NCBI RefSeq assembly: GCF_030848805.1
Contig: NC_092365.1
Span: forward strand, 8,246,001-8,310,000
DNA from: Temnothorax longispinosus
Lineage: Eukaryota > Arthropoda > Insecta > Hymenoptera > Formicidae
DNA length: 64,000 nt
Direction: 5' to 3'
The notes under the pieces are model-generated. The model was not told the DNA's origin, searched no databases, and was given only the letters and a program-made list of their open reading frames with translations. Numbering within the stretch: the stretch's first letter is position 1; each line of letters opens with the position of its first letter. Made by a program: the position numbers and the translations under genes. Shown here piece after piece: positions 30,168 through 42,500 of this stretch.

Positions 30168-31254
30168 CCGGAAAACGACACGCAGAAATCCTAGTTAGGT
30201 GGTAACCAGAATTTATGGTTACATGGAAACAAAGGAATCAAGAGGTCGGAAAATGTGATTATTAAGATATATTTGTAATATTAATTTAATGTCATGTATA
30301 TTTCAGCTTCTGAATACTAAAAATAGATAGAATTTTAATGAGATACTTCTGTGAGCTTGAAAATTACTACCATAGTTTTGTACCTTGTAAAAACTTGAAT
30401 TTTTATTCATCATTTGGCACCAATACTTAAACAATGTAATTATTACATTGTTTAAGTATTGGTGCATTTATATGTCTCTGCTTTTTGGTTTGCATTAATG
30501 CTGATATGTTCTAAAGAAAATATTTTGTAGAATAGCAGTATATTGTTTGTGGCAGTCAGCTGTTCGGTCAGAAATTCGAAAAATAAATTTTTTCGATAAA
30601 GAGTAAAGTGCCCTTTAGGTTTTAGTTCTGGTCTTAAAATTTTTGTTTGTTCTGAGTTGTTCCAGTAGAGAATACGAGAGTTTTAACGCGGAAAGCTTAG
30701 AACAAGATTTTTAACTAAGGAATTGGAAAAACAAAATTTTCCGATGAAAAGTAAAGTGCCCTTTAGGTTCTTGTTCTGGTCTTAAAAATTTTGTTCTGAG
30801 TTGTTCTACGCGGTTATAAATATGTTCTAAATCAACAGTTTTATGTCATTTTGTTTACGAATAAATGGCCAAAAACTGTTATTTCCAAAATTTTTCTTTT
30901 TTTAATATCTCTTAAAGTTTTGACCAATCAAACTAATATTTTGGAACAATGTTTAGAACAACTAAAACAACCTGAAACAGGAACAACCTTAAAAAGTTTG
31001 ATTTTCGAAAAATGGGGTGCCAGGTCAAAAAATTGTTTTTATTAATTTTCTATGAACATTTTTATTTTAAAAATTTGACTTTCTGGAACAATTTAGAACA
31101 AGTCTAGAACAACCCGGAACAACTTTGGAATTTCAAAATTTAAAAAATGGGGTGCTAACTTCACACAGGTTAAATTCGATCACTCTATCGCGAAATGTCT
31201 GAATTTACTCTTAAAATTGTTGGAACAAGCTGATCTTCGAGAATAGTTAGTTTA
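30168..31254. other. hAT-1 3' non-coding part with hairpin and direct repeats
   Basis: 30417-30465 is a near-perfect hairpin with 24-nt arms (gcaccaatacttaaacaatg...). A direct repeat gtaaagtgccctttaggtt..gttctggtcttaaaa occurs at about 30603 and 30750. The short ORF at 30851-31045 resembles nothing known and I do not call it. Confidence 0.6.
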
Positions 31255-31650
31255 ATTATAAATAAGTAATTAAATTACATAAATATAATTAAATTACATA
31301 AATGTAATTAAATTACATAAATGTAATTAAATTACATAATTGTAATTAAATTACATAAATGTAATTAAATTACATAAATATAATTAAGTTATATGAATGT
31401 AATTACATTACATGAGTATAATTTAATTACTTTGAGCACCAATTACTGTCAGCATCGATTACAAATGTTCAAAATAATGAGTAATTAAATGGAACTTAAT
31501 TACAAATGCTGAAAACAATGGATAATTAAATGGATCTTAATTACAAATGCTGAAAGCAATGGATAATTAAATGGATTTCAATTACAAATGGTAAAAGTGG
31601 TAAATGTGTAATTGATGTAATTGATGTAATTGAATGTGTAATTTGGAGAC
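31255..31650. repeat. hAT-1 right subterminal repeat array
   Basis: Ten or so copies of taattaaattacataaatg, then ggataattaaatggat.ttaattacaaatgctgaaa units to 31600. Inverted relative of the left array. Confidence 0.8.
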
Positions 31651-31739
31651 GAAAGTATTTACTGCCGCCCATCTCTGCTTGTCTACCTGGCTTATTTCTT
31701 GGATGATGACTGGCTCGTCGTCTGAGAGTTCTTTTTGGA

Positions 31740-32962
31740 TTAACTCTGTGTCGACTTTTGGGGGATTCTCTTCTTGAATCTGAACTGTCGATGTTTTTGT
31801 TGGTAGCTCATCTGTCGATAATTCGCAGGTGGGTACTTGTAGTTTCCCCGGTTCGATTTTGACGAATTTTTCTGTTGGACTTTATCCTTCATTTCTGCGC
31901 AAGGCTTTTCGATCTCTTTTGCGTCCTTGACTTTTTCCTTAAGGTTATTGCCATAAACCCACTCATCAGAAATCATCGCGTCGACAGTGGGTTTAATATT
32001 CTTATTAAGCTGTGGGGTAATGAACGATTTCCAAGCCACCGACTGTTGATGGAAGACATCTGTCAGGATTTGATCAGCATGGCTTAAGTAGTTTGTGAAG
32101 ATATCTTCATCTAGTCCTTCTTCTGGAGAATCTATGAGACTCCTAAGGCGGCTAGTCCTGTGCCAACGCAGTTTTGCGTCTCTAAAAAAATGTTCGTCTC
32201 TCTTTTTGGCCATTTTTGAGAGGAGTGGGACGATTTCCAAATTCATTTTTGGTGCTTCTGTGTACAAATCTTCTTTACGGTTGTAGAGTTTTATAATTTC
32301 TTTGTTTTTCTTTGGCCTTCTCTGACCTTGTTTCATCCATTTTGACCATGTGTTTTTTAGTTCTGGATGATAATTAACGTCTTTGAATTTAGATTCATTT
32401 GAGTCCATTCCTAATACTTCCAAAACATTATCTCTTAATGTTGGCTCCTCAGAAATATCCTCAGACGATTGTTTCTCCTGAATACTTCCGCCGATTACCT
32501 CAGTATTTGAGTCTTTCATCTCCTCGACATCTGTGGTAGCTACGGCAGAATGGAGACAAGGAGGAGTTAATTGGGCAACACTTATTGTGTTTATTGTGAA
32601 AATGTCGGTTCTTATTGAACTAATTCACAAAAATACCCTGTCATTGTCGTGTGGACGCTGACTCTCAATATTCGTATGGAATGATTGAGACATAACCTCC
32701 TTAGATAAAAGGAACCTCCCTACTGAGAAATCGCTCGTATGGAGCTTTACTTACCGGTTATCTTAGTATTATCAGTCTCAATCTCTACAGACTGATTTGC
32801 TGGTCTGTTTTTTTTTTTAACTTGTACCAACGTCTCGATAGCCTTTCTTAGGTTATTTAACTGGTTTTGCATATCAGTGAATTTTTTTTCACGCCTTTGC
32901 TTATGTCGATGGTCGTCTTTGGACCGTGATCTCGACCGTTTCTTCTTGTCGTGGTTTGGCAT
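31740..32962 (-). CDS. DIRS gag-like protein (two exons)
   Basis: Exon 1 is 32962-32755 (MPNHDKKKRSRSRSKDD..., SR-rich, then a coiled coil FTDMQNQLNNLRKAIETLV). The 224-nt intron has donor GTAAGT and acceptor CTACCACAG; exon 2 is 32530-31740. The join is in frame and gives 332 residues. The middle is helical, with HPELKNTWSKWMKQGQ and RRDEHFFRDAKLRWHRTSRLR, and a Tyr/Gln/Arg-rich tail suits RNA binding. It is upstream of DIRS RT, whose frame begins overlapping the gag end. This is the least damaged part of the DIRS copy. Confidence 0.75.
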
Positions 32963-33426
32963 TCTAAAAGATATAATAGATTTAATATACTAGAACGTTT
33001 TTGAGGACTCTACTCGAAAAACGTATTGATGCTTCGGCACAACGAAACAATATGAAGATAGAAGGAAATCATCCTAGAGATAAAATGGCGGAGAGCGCTA
33101 TCTATTCAAAAATTACTAGGCGTTAAACGTTGTGATGTTAGGCATGACAAGCATGACTGCAATATTATCATCGAGAACGAGACGTGCAATATAATTGATA
33201 TTATAGTGAAGTAATAGGATATGTTGACGGCATAGAGGCTCCTCGGTCTGTAGGTGATCAAAAACAAAACAGATTTTTTAAATTTTATATCAATAACGGT
33301 AGTGGAAGAAGAATTCAAGTAGTTGCATGGAACGATGAGATAGAGAGTATTGAACAACAGATAACTAATATTGTGTTTTTAATTTTTAAGATTAAAAATA
33401 AGTTTTTATTTATTAATTACTATTAT
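32963..33426. other. DIRS 5' flank; no gene seen
   Basis: AT-rich sequence upstream of DIRS gag, presumably its leader or terminal repeat. No matching terminal repeat was found elsewhere in the window. An antisense ORF at 33106-33357 has no recognisable content. Confidence 0.4.
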
Positions 33427-34134
33427 TGTTTGGCGCTCGCCTGTACATATTAGATGTCCGTGTCATTAGTAATTGTTGTACATATTAGTTGATAAGTTGC
33501 GCGTACAAGTAACGTACGAAATCGTGTTTTTCGTGACTCGCGCGAGACGTTGGCGGATCGCGACAGATAGCAACACTCGCGCGACTCACCCGACTCGTGC
33601 TGCCCGCCCACGGGTGGCCCGCAATTATTTGGAACCATGAGTACTCGCTCCGGCCGCTATTCGCAGGTGCGCGAGCCGAGGAGTACCGTGGGAGGATTCG
33701 CTGTTCAAACGTGGACTCGAGAACACACACTCGCCTTGCGCTCGCACAGTTCGGAGTAACCGAGTGAATTCGCAATTTCGGAGCTCGACAAGTCGTCTCA
33801 GTAATCTCGGGCTTGAGTGCTTGCCTCTTGCACATGTGCCTGCTATATCGCCTGCTTGCCGTATTGCACGTTTTGCCTGCCTGCCTGCCTCGGCACGTGA
33901 GTGCCTGCACATCCTAGCCTGCTGCACGCCTTCCGCTCTCCATCACCACAGGGAGGACCGGACGCCACGAGGCCACCACAAGACCATCGGGCAACGATAC
34001 GGTGAGTCGCTTTTCGCTTGCTTTCGCTTTATTCGCCTAATTAAACTTGTGAGGGGATTGCCCCTCTGGTCCTTCGAACCGCGAAATCTCATCGACCGAT
34101 CGCAAATCCGGGGCGATTAACACCCCCCGGAGCA
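33427..34134 (+). repeat. 5' LTR of BEL/Pao element 1 (start inferred)
   Basis: Ends ...ccccggagca immediately before the primer site. The likely start is TGTTTGGCGC at 33427, giving 708 bp, close to the 700-705 bp of the other BEL LTRs here, which also begin TGTTTG. There is no second LTR to confirm. It contains a decayed primer-site-like string, TGGTCCTTCGAACCG, at about 34072. Confidence 0.55.
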
Positions 34135-34135
34135 T

Positions 34136-34152
34136 TGGTCCTTCGAGCCGGA
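34136..34152 (+). promoter_or_regulatory. tRNA-Tyr primer binding site of BEL-1
   Basis: TGGTCCTTCGAGCCGGA is complementary to the 3' end of animal tRNA-Tyr (...TCCGGCTCGAAGGA plus CCA), placed one base after the LTR end. The same 17-mer is used by BEL-2 at 46314-46330. Confidence 0.85.
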
Positions 34153-34965
34153 TCTTTCTTTCTCGCGTCTAGAAGCTTCCGCCGACCTTTCGCGCGATTC
34201 ATCGGAACTCCGCTTGAGCGTTTGTCATTGCATTCGACTAATCGGCGTGCGTTATTGTGGTCTCGCCTGCGTGCGGGCCATCATTCGAATTTTCTTGCAT
34301 CGTGTGATCGGCGCGTGCCCCCTTGCCCTGCGTGATATCTCTCGTCCTTCGTCGCACTCGGCACGTGGCGACGAAGATATCCGCGTAGGAGTAATTGCTT
34401 GCGCGCGTGCTATCACTCGACCACCTAGTTTGGTTCATTAATCGAACATTGATCTCGCGGTCCATCGGGACATTGAAATCGGATAATCGGGGTGTGCCTT
34501 TCGCGTGATATATCTTGCCCGCACGTCGCACGGCACGTCGCGGCGAATATATCCGCGTATTCGTTGTTTTCGCGCGCACGCCATTACTCCGATCTCTCGA
34601 GCTAATCTTAGCATAATCGTTGCGGATTTTGCATTTGAAAAATTAATTGCGAAAGGCGATCGACTATTCGTGAATTTTCATCGCCATCAACTTTTGTTTT
34701 CGAACTCGAGTCGTCCGCCCCCCCTCGACCTTGGCGAGCGGCGCGGCTTTCGCTCATGCTTATTTGGTCTCCGCATTCCGGAGCGAGACATACTTCTTGC
34801 GTTTGTTGTGCTGGCTGCCACCCCCTGAATTCTCTCGACTTTCGAACTCGTTGCTTCGTTTCGTGCGTTGTGTATATATTTTCGCTACCGGCTGACGAGC
34901 ATAGCGTCGCGCGTTCACGAGCGGCTTCAATTTGAGACAAGTACATCTTGTACTCCGGTTTCAAG
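34153..34965. other. BEL-1 untranslated leader
   Basis: About 810 bases between primer site and gag start, with related blocks cgtgatatctctcgtcc..gtcgcactcggcacgt.gcgacgaagatatccgcgta (34331) and cgtgatatatcttgcc..gtcgcacggcacgtcgcggcgaatatatccgcgta (34505), i.e. an internal direct repeat. No gene. Confidence 0.6.
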
Positions 34966-36936
34966 ATGACTCGAGGCAGCAGCGCGCGGCGCCGCGAGCT
35001 GTGCATTCGGCGCATGCAGGAAGTGCATCAATATTCGATGCTCGCGGTAGACAACGTGGCCATGAGGCCAACATTCCTTGTTCGGTATCCGGCGGTAGCG
35101 CAATTAGTTCAGGATTTTGAGGAGGCCCACCTCCAAATAATCCAAGACGCTACGGATGAAGAATTCGCCCAAGAAGACGTGATACGTAATGACTTTGACA
35201 CAATGCGGTTCGCGGTAATAGGGCGTTACGAAAGCTTCGTTCCCGCGCGGGAGACCGACGACTCCGCGCGGGGCGCGCCGCCGGCGCATCACTCCGCGAT
35301 TAAATTACCGAAGATCGCCCTTCCTCAATTCAACGGTGATCTTGACAAATGGCCGTCTTTTATCGCGCTGTATAACCAGGCGATCCACGAAAATCGCAGT
35401 GTGTCCGCGATCGAGAAATATCAATATTTGTTGGCCTCGCTATCGGGGGAGGCTCTCGGCGTGGTGAGAAACCTGCCATTGACCGCGGAAAATTACGAGA
35501 TCGCGTATGATGCGCTTCGGGAGCGCTACCAGAATAGGCGCAAATTAGCGACGCAGTACTGGCGTTCGTTCGTACACGCCAAACCGTTGGTTGCGGATTC
35601 CGCCGAATTCCTCCGCGCGTTACTGGACGTGTTCACCGAAAACACGCGCGCCCTGAGTATGCTGGATTATCCGGTCGACGCGTGGGACTTTATGCTGCTT
35701 AATCATTTACTCGAAAAGCTCACTCCCACGCTCCGGGAGAAGTTCGAAGCGGCCCACATGACCGTGGAATCGCCGCGGTATGATCAATTAACGAGATTTC
35801 TAGCGGGATACTGCACGGTTCTCGCGTCGGCGTCGGGCTCTTCGGCGCAACCGAGTAAAAAGAAGGCCGCGTCGACCACTTCGCTCGTCGTCCAAAACGC
35901 CGCGTGCCCTAAGTGTACGGAGCAGCATTTGCTGGCTAAGTGCCCCGTGTTCCTGCAGCTCTCGGTCCGGGAGCGGCACAATTTCGCTCGCGAATCGGGA
36001 CTCTGCCTAAACTGCCTCCGCGCGGGACATAACTTGAGGAATTGCTCTAGCCCGTTTACCTGCCGGCATTGTCAGGCAAAGCATCACTCGCTCCTGCACT
36101 TCGGGCAGGCCAGCGTCCCATCGCTCGAGGCCGCCTCGGCGGTCACTCCAGTCGCGGACAGCCCCGCGGCTCCGGCGGATACGGGCGATAACCCGATCGT
36201 CTCTCTGGCGAGCGTTTCGAATCGAGTAGTCCTGCTCTCGACGGTTCGTGCGGAGGCGCTCGACGCTCACGGCAGCGCCTTCCCGGTTCGTATATTGCTC
36301 GATAGCGCGAGTCAGGCGAATTTCGTCACGGAAAGCTGCCTTCAGCGGGGCGGCTTCGCTCGGGCAAGGCATCGTGCGACGGTGATGGGCGTCGGCGAAA
36401 CGAGGGCCGCCACTACGAGAGGCCTCACCTCATTCGTAATCCGGGTGCGAAATAAGCCCGACATTCGATTTCCGGTGGAAGCCACCGTCCTCCCTCGCAT
36501 CACCTCGCCGTTGCCTGGTAGCCGTGTCGATTCCAAACCGTGGAATCACCTGCGAGGGCTGCCCCTCGCAGATCCGGAATTTTATTTGCCCGGCTCCATC
36601 GATATTCTGCTGGGGGCGGAATCCTTTGTGTCCGTGTTGCGCGACGGTCGGCGTACCGGTAAAATCGGGGAACCGGACGCCTTTAACACAGCATTCGGCT
36701 GGGTTTTGATGGGCGCGGTCTCTCCTTCACTTCACACGCAATCCGTGCACTCCTTCGCCACCACTATCGAGTCGATTGACGCCGCGGTGGGGCAGTTCTG
36801 GAAATTGGAGGAGGTTCCCGAATCTATTCCTTGCTCCGAACAGGATCGGCGTTGCAGGGAGATATTCGACCAAACCACCTATCGCGACCCTTCGGGTCGC
36901 TTTGTTGTCTCATATCGGACCCCCCTACGTTCGTAG
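34966..36936 (+). pseudogene. BEL/Pao element 1 Gag-protease
   Basis: From MTRGSS at 34966 (an upstream in-frame Met at 34948). N-terminal coiled region; a Pao Gag core with LPKIALPQFNGDLDKWPSF and EKYQYLLASLSGEALGVVRNL; zinc knuckles CPKCTEQHLLAKC and CLNCLRAGHNLRNC...CRHCQAKHHSLLH; then the aspartic protease region VRILLDSASQANFVTE. The frame ends soon after, at 36936, because of a shift near a C-run at about 36910; RT continues in another frame. Gag binds element RNA and the protease matures the polyprotein. Confidence 0.9.
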
Positions 36937-38344
36937 ATTCGCGACCGATAGCCGTCAATCGACTGCGCGCACTCGAGCGTCGTTTCAGGTCTAATGGGGA
37001 GTTTCGAGAGGGCTATAACGCGTTTATGCAGGACTATTTAGATAGCGGCCACATGGAACTGGCGAGCGATCCTTTTCCCGCGGACGGTCGCGTGTACTAT
37101 TTGCCCCATCACGGGGTTTACAAGCTGGACAGCGCGACCACAAAACTTCGCGTAGTTTTCGATGCTTCGTCGAAATGCCCGAACGGGCTATCCTTAAACG
37201 ATACCTTGCTCAGTGGCCCGAAATTGCAGCCCGACATAGTCGCGGTTCTACTTCTCTTTCGCGCGGAGCCCGTGGCCATTACCGCGGACGTAAAGCAAAT
37301 GTTCCGGCAGATTCGGATCCACCCGGAGCATCGCAATTATCAGCGCATCGTCTGGCGCTTTTCGGAATCGGAACCGATCCTCGATTACATACTCACGACG
37401 GTCACATTCGGTACCACGGCCTCTCCGTTTCTGGCGATTTATTGTTTGCTCAAATTGGCCCACGACAATCGGAGTAAGTACCCGTTGGTGTACGCGGCGC
37501 TGATCGAGTCTCTCTACGTGGACGACGTCGTCGTCAGTGTCCGCACCGTCGAGCGAGCTGTTGCGCTCCGCGATCAATTGCTCGAGCTCTTTCGAAGTGC
37601 TGGATTTGAGTTGCGGAAGTGGGCGAGTAGCCACCCCGCCGCGTTGGGTGGCCTCGATCCGGAAATCTGTAGTCAGAGGACGCTTTCCTTCGAGTCGGCC
37701 GACAATCAAGCGCTTAAGGTTCTGGGTCTTCGTTGGCACTCGCAGTCGGACAGTTTCGGGTTTCAGCTAAACCCTCTGACGCGAGGATGCACTAAGCGAA
37801 CGATACTGTCGGAGGTAGCACGCATATTTGATCCATTAGGATTCTTGGCGCCGTTGACCTTTACCGCAAAACGATTGATCCAACGGTTGTGGACCTTGAA
37901 GCTCGAGTGGGACGACGAACCCCCATCAGATGTTCGCCATCAGTGGGAACGATATAAATCCGAGTTCGACGCGTTGGCCCCCCTGCGAATACCCCGTACC
38001 TTTCCCTCGGGCGCGAACTTTCGGCACGAATTGCATGGCTTTTGCGATGCGAGCGAGCAGGGATATGGGGCTGTCGTGTACTTGCGTACGGTCGCTCCGG
38101 CGGAGACCGGGGTCGCGATACTTTGTGCGAAATCTAAGGTGGCTCCATTGCGCGCTATTTCCCTTCCCCGTTTAGAGCTCTGCGCTGCGGTACTTCTCGC
38201 GAATCTGCTCGCGTACGTCCGCCGGGTCCTGCAGGGACACATAGAAATCGACGCCGAGTACGCCTGGTCCGATGCCCGGGTGGCCCTGTGTTAGATCCGC
38301 TCTTCCCCGCATCGATGGAAGACCTTCGTTCGCAACCGCGTCGC
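36910..38344 (+). pseudogene. BEL/Pao element 1 RT-RNase H, truncated
   Basis: RT with KLRVVFDASSKCPNGLSLND, AITADVKQMFRQIRIHPE and SLYVDDVVVSV (YVDD catalytic pair). A connection region follows, then RNase H with LHGFCDASEQGYGAVVYLR, LPRLELCAAVLLANLL and YAWSDARVAL. A stop at 38292-38294 replaces a conserved Trp codon; RNase H-like sequence carries on to about 38344 (SPHRWKTFV, NRVARM), where Polinton P2 sequence takes over. Integrase and 3' LTR are absent. Confidence 0.9.
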
Positions 38345-39102
38345 TCGGATGTTGTTTATTAAATATTGATGAACATATCGTTGACAAGGGGTACCGCCGA
38401 GGGGGGGAGGGGGAGGTGTCCGCGTTCTACGCCAATGGTGGTCCGCCGAGGAGGGGTAGGTATCCGCGTTCTAGGTCGAGGGGGTCTGCGGGGGGGTAGG
38501 TGTTCGCGTTTCCGGCGCGGGGTATTGCAAAGGCTAACGGGCGCCGTTCGGCTGCTGGAATTTTATCGGCGACTGTAAACAAAATAGCGAGTTAGACATT
38601 TGTCTCTGCAATGATCTCACCCTTCTATAACTTGCGACCCGCCATTCGGTTACGGCGTCTCACACTACAAAAGCGAGCGTCGATGGTCCGACGGCGGTTT
38701 GAAGATAAAATAACCGAGGTAAACAATTGATAAAATTTGTCACCGGCGACGATTTAACCGTTGCGGAGTCCTCTTCATGTTTTTTCTAGGAAGAGCCGCT
38801 GCCGATTACGATTTAACTGTCGCGGCGGTATTCGGTTATGGCGCGGCATATTACAAAAAGCGAGCGCCGATGTCCGGCTGCTGGAATGTATAAACAAAAT
38901 ATGTCTAACGACAATTATACAAACGCATAGCATCTATTGTCGCCAGGATGATTATGGATTCACATCTTGCGGATCAGTCTTCGGCTAGCTTTCGCAACGC
39001 AAACCGCCAACATTTATACTCGGGGGGTAAAGTTTTTTTTGTGTAAAGTATTCAATACAGAGGAATATTTTTCACGATAAAGGAGATGGCAATAATTTCG
39101 AT
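38345..39102. other. P2 subterminal repeats
   Basis: G-rich ccgccgaggggggg units like the P1 left end, then a repeat attcggtta.ggcg...cactacaaaagcgagcg at 38651 and 38829, each followed by a ccgacg/tccgg stretch, related to P1 6316 and 6683. No gene. Confidence 0.65.
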
Positions 39103-39446
39103 ATGGATGTAGACGAGGATCGCGCGTTAACGGACGACAGTGATTATTTCAGTGATGAAGACGACAATCATGAAGAAGTCATTGATAGAATAGTGCTGCG
39201 TTGGGAAATCGTTGCACTAAATTTACGTACGAGACATTGCGTAATATATTTTTATTATGCAACGGGTGGTGCACTTGCACTATGTGCTCCGTGCATGGTT
39301 GCTCTATCGGACCTTGATTTCGGCATGTACGCTCGCCTAAAACACTTCGTTGAGAGACGCGGAAGATGTCATGAAGATGTTCAAGATGTCATGAAGCATT
39401 GTATATGATATTTCCGTGTAATATGTGCCCGATGTGCATACGATAA
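39103..39446 (+). pseudogene. P2 small acidic CxxC protein, copy A (frameshifted)
   Basis: MDVDEDRALTDDSDYFSDEDDN, then EVIDRIVLRWEIVALNLRTRHCVIYFYYAT, LCAPCMVAL and a C-terminus that leaves frame near 39390. The lost end (tgtaatatgtgcccgatgtgc, stop 39444-39446) matches the C..CP.C end of copy B. Tandem paralogue of the gene starting at 39583. The acidic N-terminus plus Cys pairs suggests a zinc protein; no known family. P1 has no equivalent in this slot. Confidence 0.6.
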
Positions 39447-39582
39447 GAAAAAAACATTATCACGGCTCTTAAAAGTTGATACTCGGGGCTGAAGTTTTTG
39501 TGTCAAGTGGGCGGTGTAAAGAAAACATTTTTTTCAAAAACAGTGAACAAAAATAGAGATAGACAATAATTTCGAGGCAATG

Positions 39583-42500
39583 ATGGATGTAGATTCATCC
39601 GACGAGGATTGTCCGTTGTCACCGGACAGCACTTATAACAGCGATGAAGACGATAACCGTAAAGAAGTTATGAAAAAAATAGTGTCGCGTCCCGAATTTT
39701 TAGCGTTAGATGGACGTACGAAGTGTTGCGCAATTTATTTTTATTTTAGACTAGCTGGTTACCTGGGCTTCGCCCGGGAGTCGTTTTTCTTCAAACGACT
39801 TCATTTGTATTTCAATATCCTTAATCGAAAAAATTCCTTTATCAGACAATAGCTTATCAAGCAAAAATCAATTAAATAATTAATGTTTTTACTAAAATGA
39901 TTTCTACTAATTGTAGATATTTATTATTTCCATTTTGTTTTATCGGTTAGTTAATTCTTCTACGGAACTTTTGCAAATTTTAAGATCTTGCTTTTTTTTT
40001 GTTGGAAAAAGAAAATGTTTACACATACCCTAAGGCCGGTCCCCAGGGTTATGCCGGACTTATTCACCGACTAAAAACCGCCTCCCCCGGCCCCCAACCC
40101 CATAACTATCAATCCCATAATAAAAGTTTAAAACTCAAGCATCTGGAATGTGTTGTTCAAACGGAAAAGTTAAGTTACCGCTTTTAAATCAGCCACCCGA
40201 CACACTTTTTACGTTTATGTCAGGAATTACATCAGAATCAAAACATTTCCTACAAAACATTCGGACAATTATTTACCGAAAAATTGAAAAAATTTCGGAT
40301 ACCGGTTCCCAAAAAAATCGGTAACGAAAAACTATACACTCTGTAACACTCCCCAAAAAATTCTACCCCTATTTTATACTTTCATCGGTCAATTATTTTT
40401 CAAAAAATTGGAAAAATTTTTGATACCGGTTTCCCAAAAGATCGATAACAAAAAATTATACATTTTATGGTACTCCTCGACAAATTCTACCCCTGATTCA
40501 TATACAATTCTTTAAAATTCGGTCAATTATAATATTTCCCGAAAAATTGGAAAAATTTCGGATACCGGTTCCCAAAAAGATCGGTAACAAAAAACTATGC
40601 ACTCTATAACACTCCCCGGAAAATTCTACCCTTATTTTATATACTTTTGGTAAAAATTCGGTCGAATAGTTTGAGAGTGTATAAAGAACATACACGACAT
40701 ACATACATACGAACATACATACATACATACAGACATTCTATTTTATATATATAGATACGGTTCAGATAACCTGTGTTATCAGTGATGTGAATCCGGCCCG
40801 GTTTTTCGCGCATGCGCCCCCCTCCACTGCGCACACAGAGTGACGCTCGGTCTATCGGTGTGTCGGCAGCGCTCGGCAGTGCCGAGCGAGAGGGAGAATA
40901 TTACTCTCTCCTTGTCGCTCTCACTTAGCTCGCGCGCTCGACTGTCTATAATGCGACCGTTGGGCGCAAAAGTCTCGGGTCTTGGCGTGAAAGTGACGGG
41001 TTCGTCGAAGGAGGTTAGAGGTTAGATATGTAACCTACACAAGGTAAGTTAGTAAATATAACACTTATTTATATATTTGTGCATGCTGCATGATGGATTC
41101 TGTTGGTCAAGGAGCTATTAAGAAACGTAGAAGTAGAGAATTTCAAAATGCTTGGCTAGATGAAAATATCTTTAAAGGATGGTTAGCTCCTCATTCTGCA
41201 GAAAATAAAGCGCTTTGCATTGCATGCAATAAAACTATCAGATGTTGCAGAACAAATTTAGTTGAACATTCACAAACGGTCAGACATATCGAGAACATAA
41301 AATCTTGTAATTATAAGACTGCTGATAATATTGATACGGAAAATAGTTTGTCACATAAAGATAACGTCAAACGCGCAGAAATTAAACTAGCAACTTTTTT
41401 TTTCGAGCATAATATAGCCTTTCAATGCGCGGATCATTTATCACCTTTGCTAAAAGACATTTTTAAAGATCCCAAAGTTCTGCAAGATTTTTCACTAACC
41501 CGAAATAAGTGCGCAAATATTGTTAAAAATGTCACTGCAAAACGGGAAATTGAGACAGTAGTAAACCATTTAAAAACTTGTAAATTTTCTATTCTAATAG
41601 ATGAGAGTACGGATATCTCAGATACTAAATTAATGTGCCTTCTTGTTCGATATGTATCACCTTCGAATAAAAAAATTACAACTCAATTATTAGAATTATT
41701 ATCTTTAGATGCAAGAGATTGTTCCGCGAATAAAATTTTTGAAGAATTAAAAAAATGCTTAGAAGAAAAACATATTCCTATAAAAAATATTGTTGGAATG
41801 GCATCCGATAATGCGTCAGTTATGATTGGACGCAAAAATTCTTTTATGAGTCGTCTTAAAGAAGAAGTTCCAAATTTAATAACACTGAATTGTATTTGCC
41901 ATTCATCCGCGATTGTAGCCAGTAAAGTTTGCAAAAAGTTACCTTCTTCTTGTGAAGATTTGATTAGAGGAGTTGCCACTTATATTTCGGGCAGTGCGAA
42001 GAGATGTGCAATATTGGGTGAATTCCAAGATTTTTTTCAAATTGAACGAAAAAAAATATTAAAATTGTCAGAAACTAGATGGCTTTGTTTACAAAAGTGC
42101 GTTGTTAGACTCTTAGAAAATTGGGAAGTCTTGAAAAGTTATTTTTTGTTAGCAACAGTAGAAGATAAATTAAAATCCGCGGAAAATATATTACAATATT
42201 TAAATGATAATTCCATTAAAGCATATTTGTTGTTTCTCAAATACGCATTAAATTATTTTAATAATTTTAACGCACTATTTTAATCGCGTAACATTTTAAT
42301 CCATAAATTATACGAAAGCAGTCAACAAGTAATTCGTCAATTAGCCGACAATTTTTTAAAGTACGACAATTTAGAAAATATTTCAATTTCAGATTTAGAT
42401 AATAATGTACAACATATAGATAACATACGTATAGGACCGGAATGTGATAGTTTTTTAGAAACATTATCTTTGGAATGCGCGCAAGAAATTAAATTAAAAT

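Larger units (their letters stand above)
23686..31677 (+). mobile_element. hAT transposon 1 (8.0 kb)
   Basis: 7992 bp with ends CAGATATGGGCG and the inverse CGCCCATCTCTG, flanked by the 8-bp duplication CTTGTCTA (23678-23685, 31678-31685) as expected for hAT. Inside are a BED-finger transposase in several exons, long subterminal arrays of a taatttaattacat motif at both ends, and several foldback repeats in the left 1.5 kb. It inserted in the DIRS pol 5' region. Transposase lesions make it inactive. Confidence 0.92.

Noticed and set aside
33485..34579. Several Arg-rich ORFs on both strands around the BEL-1 LTR and leader
   Set aside because: No domain; they overlap the LTR, the tRNA-Tyr primer site and the leader repeat.
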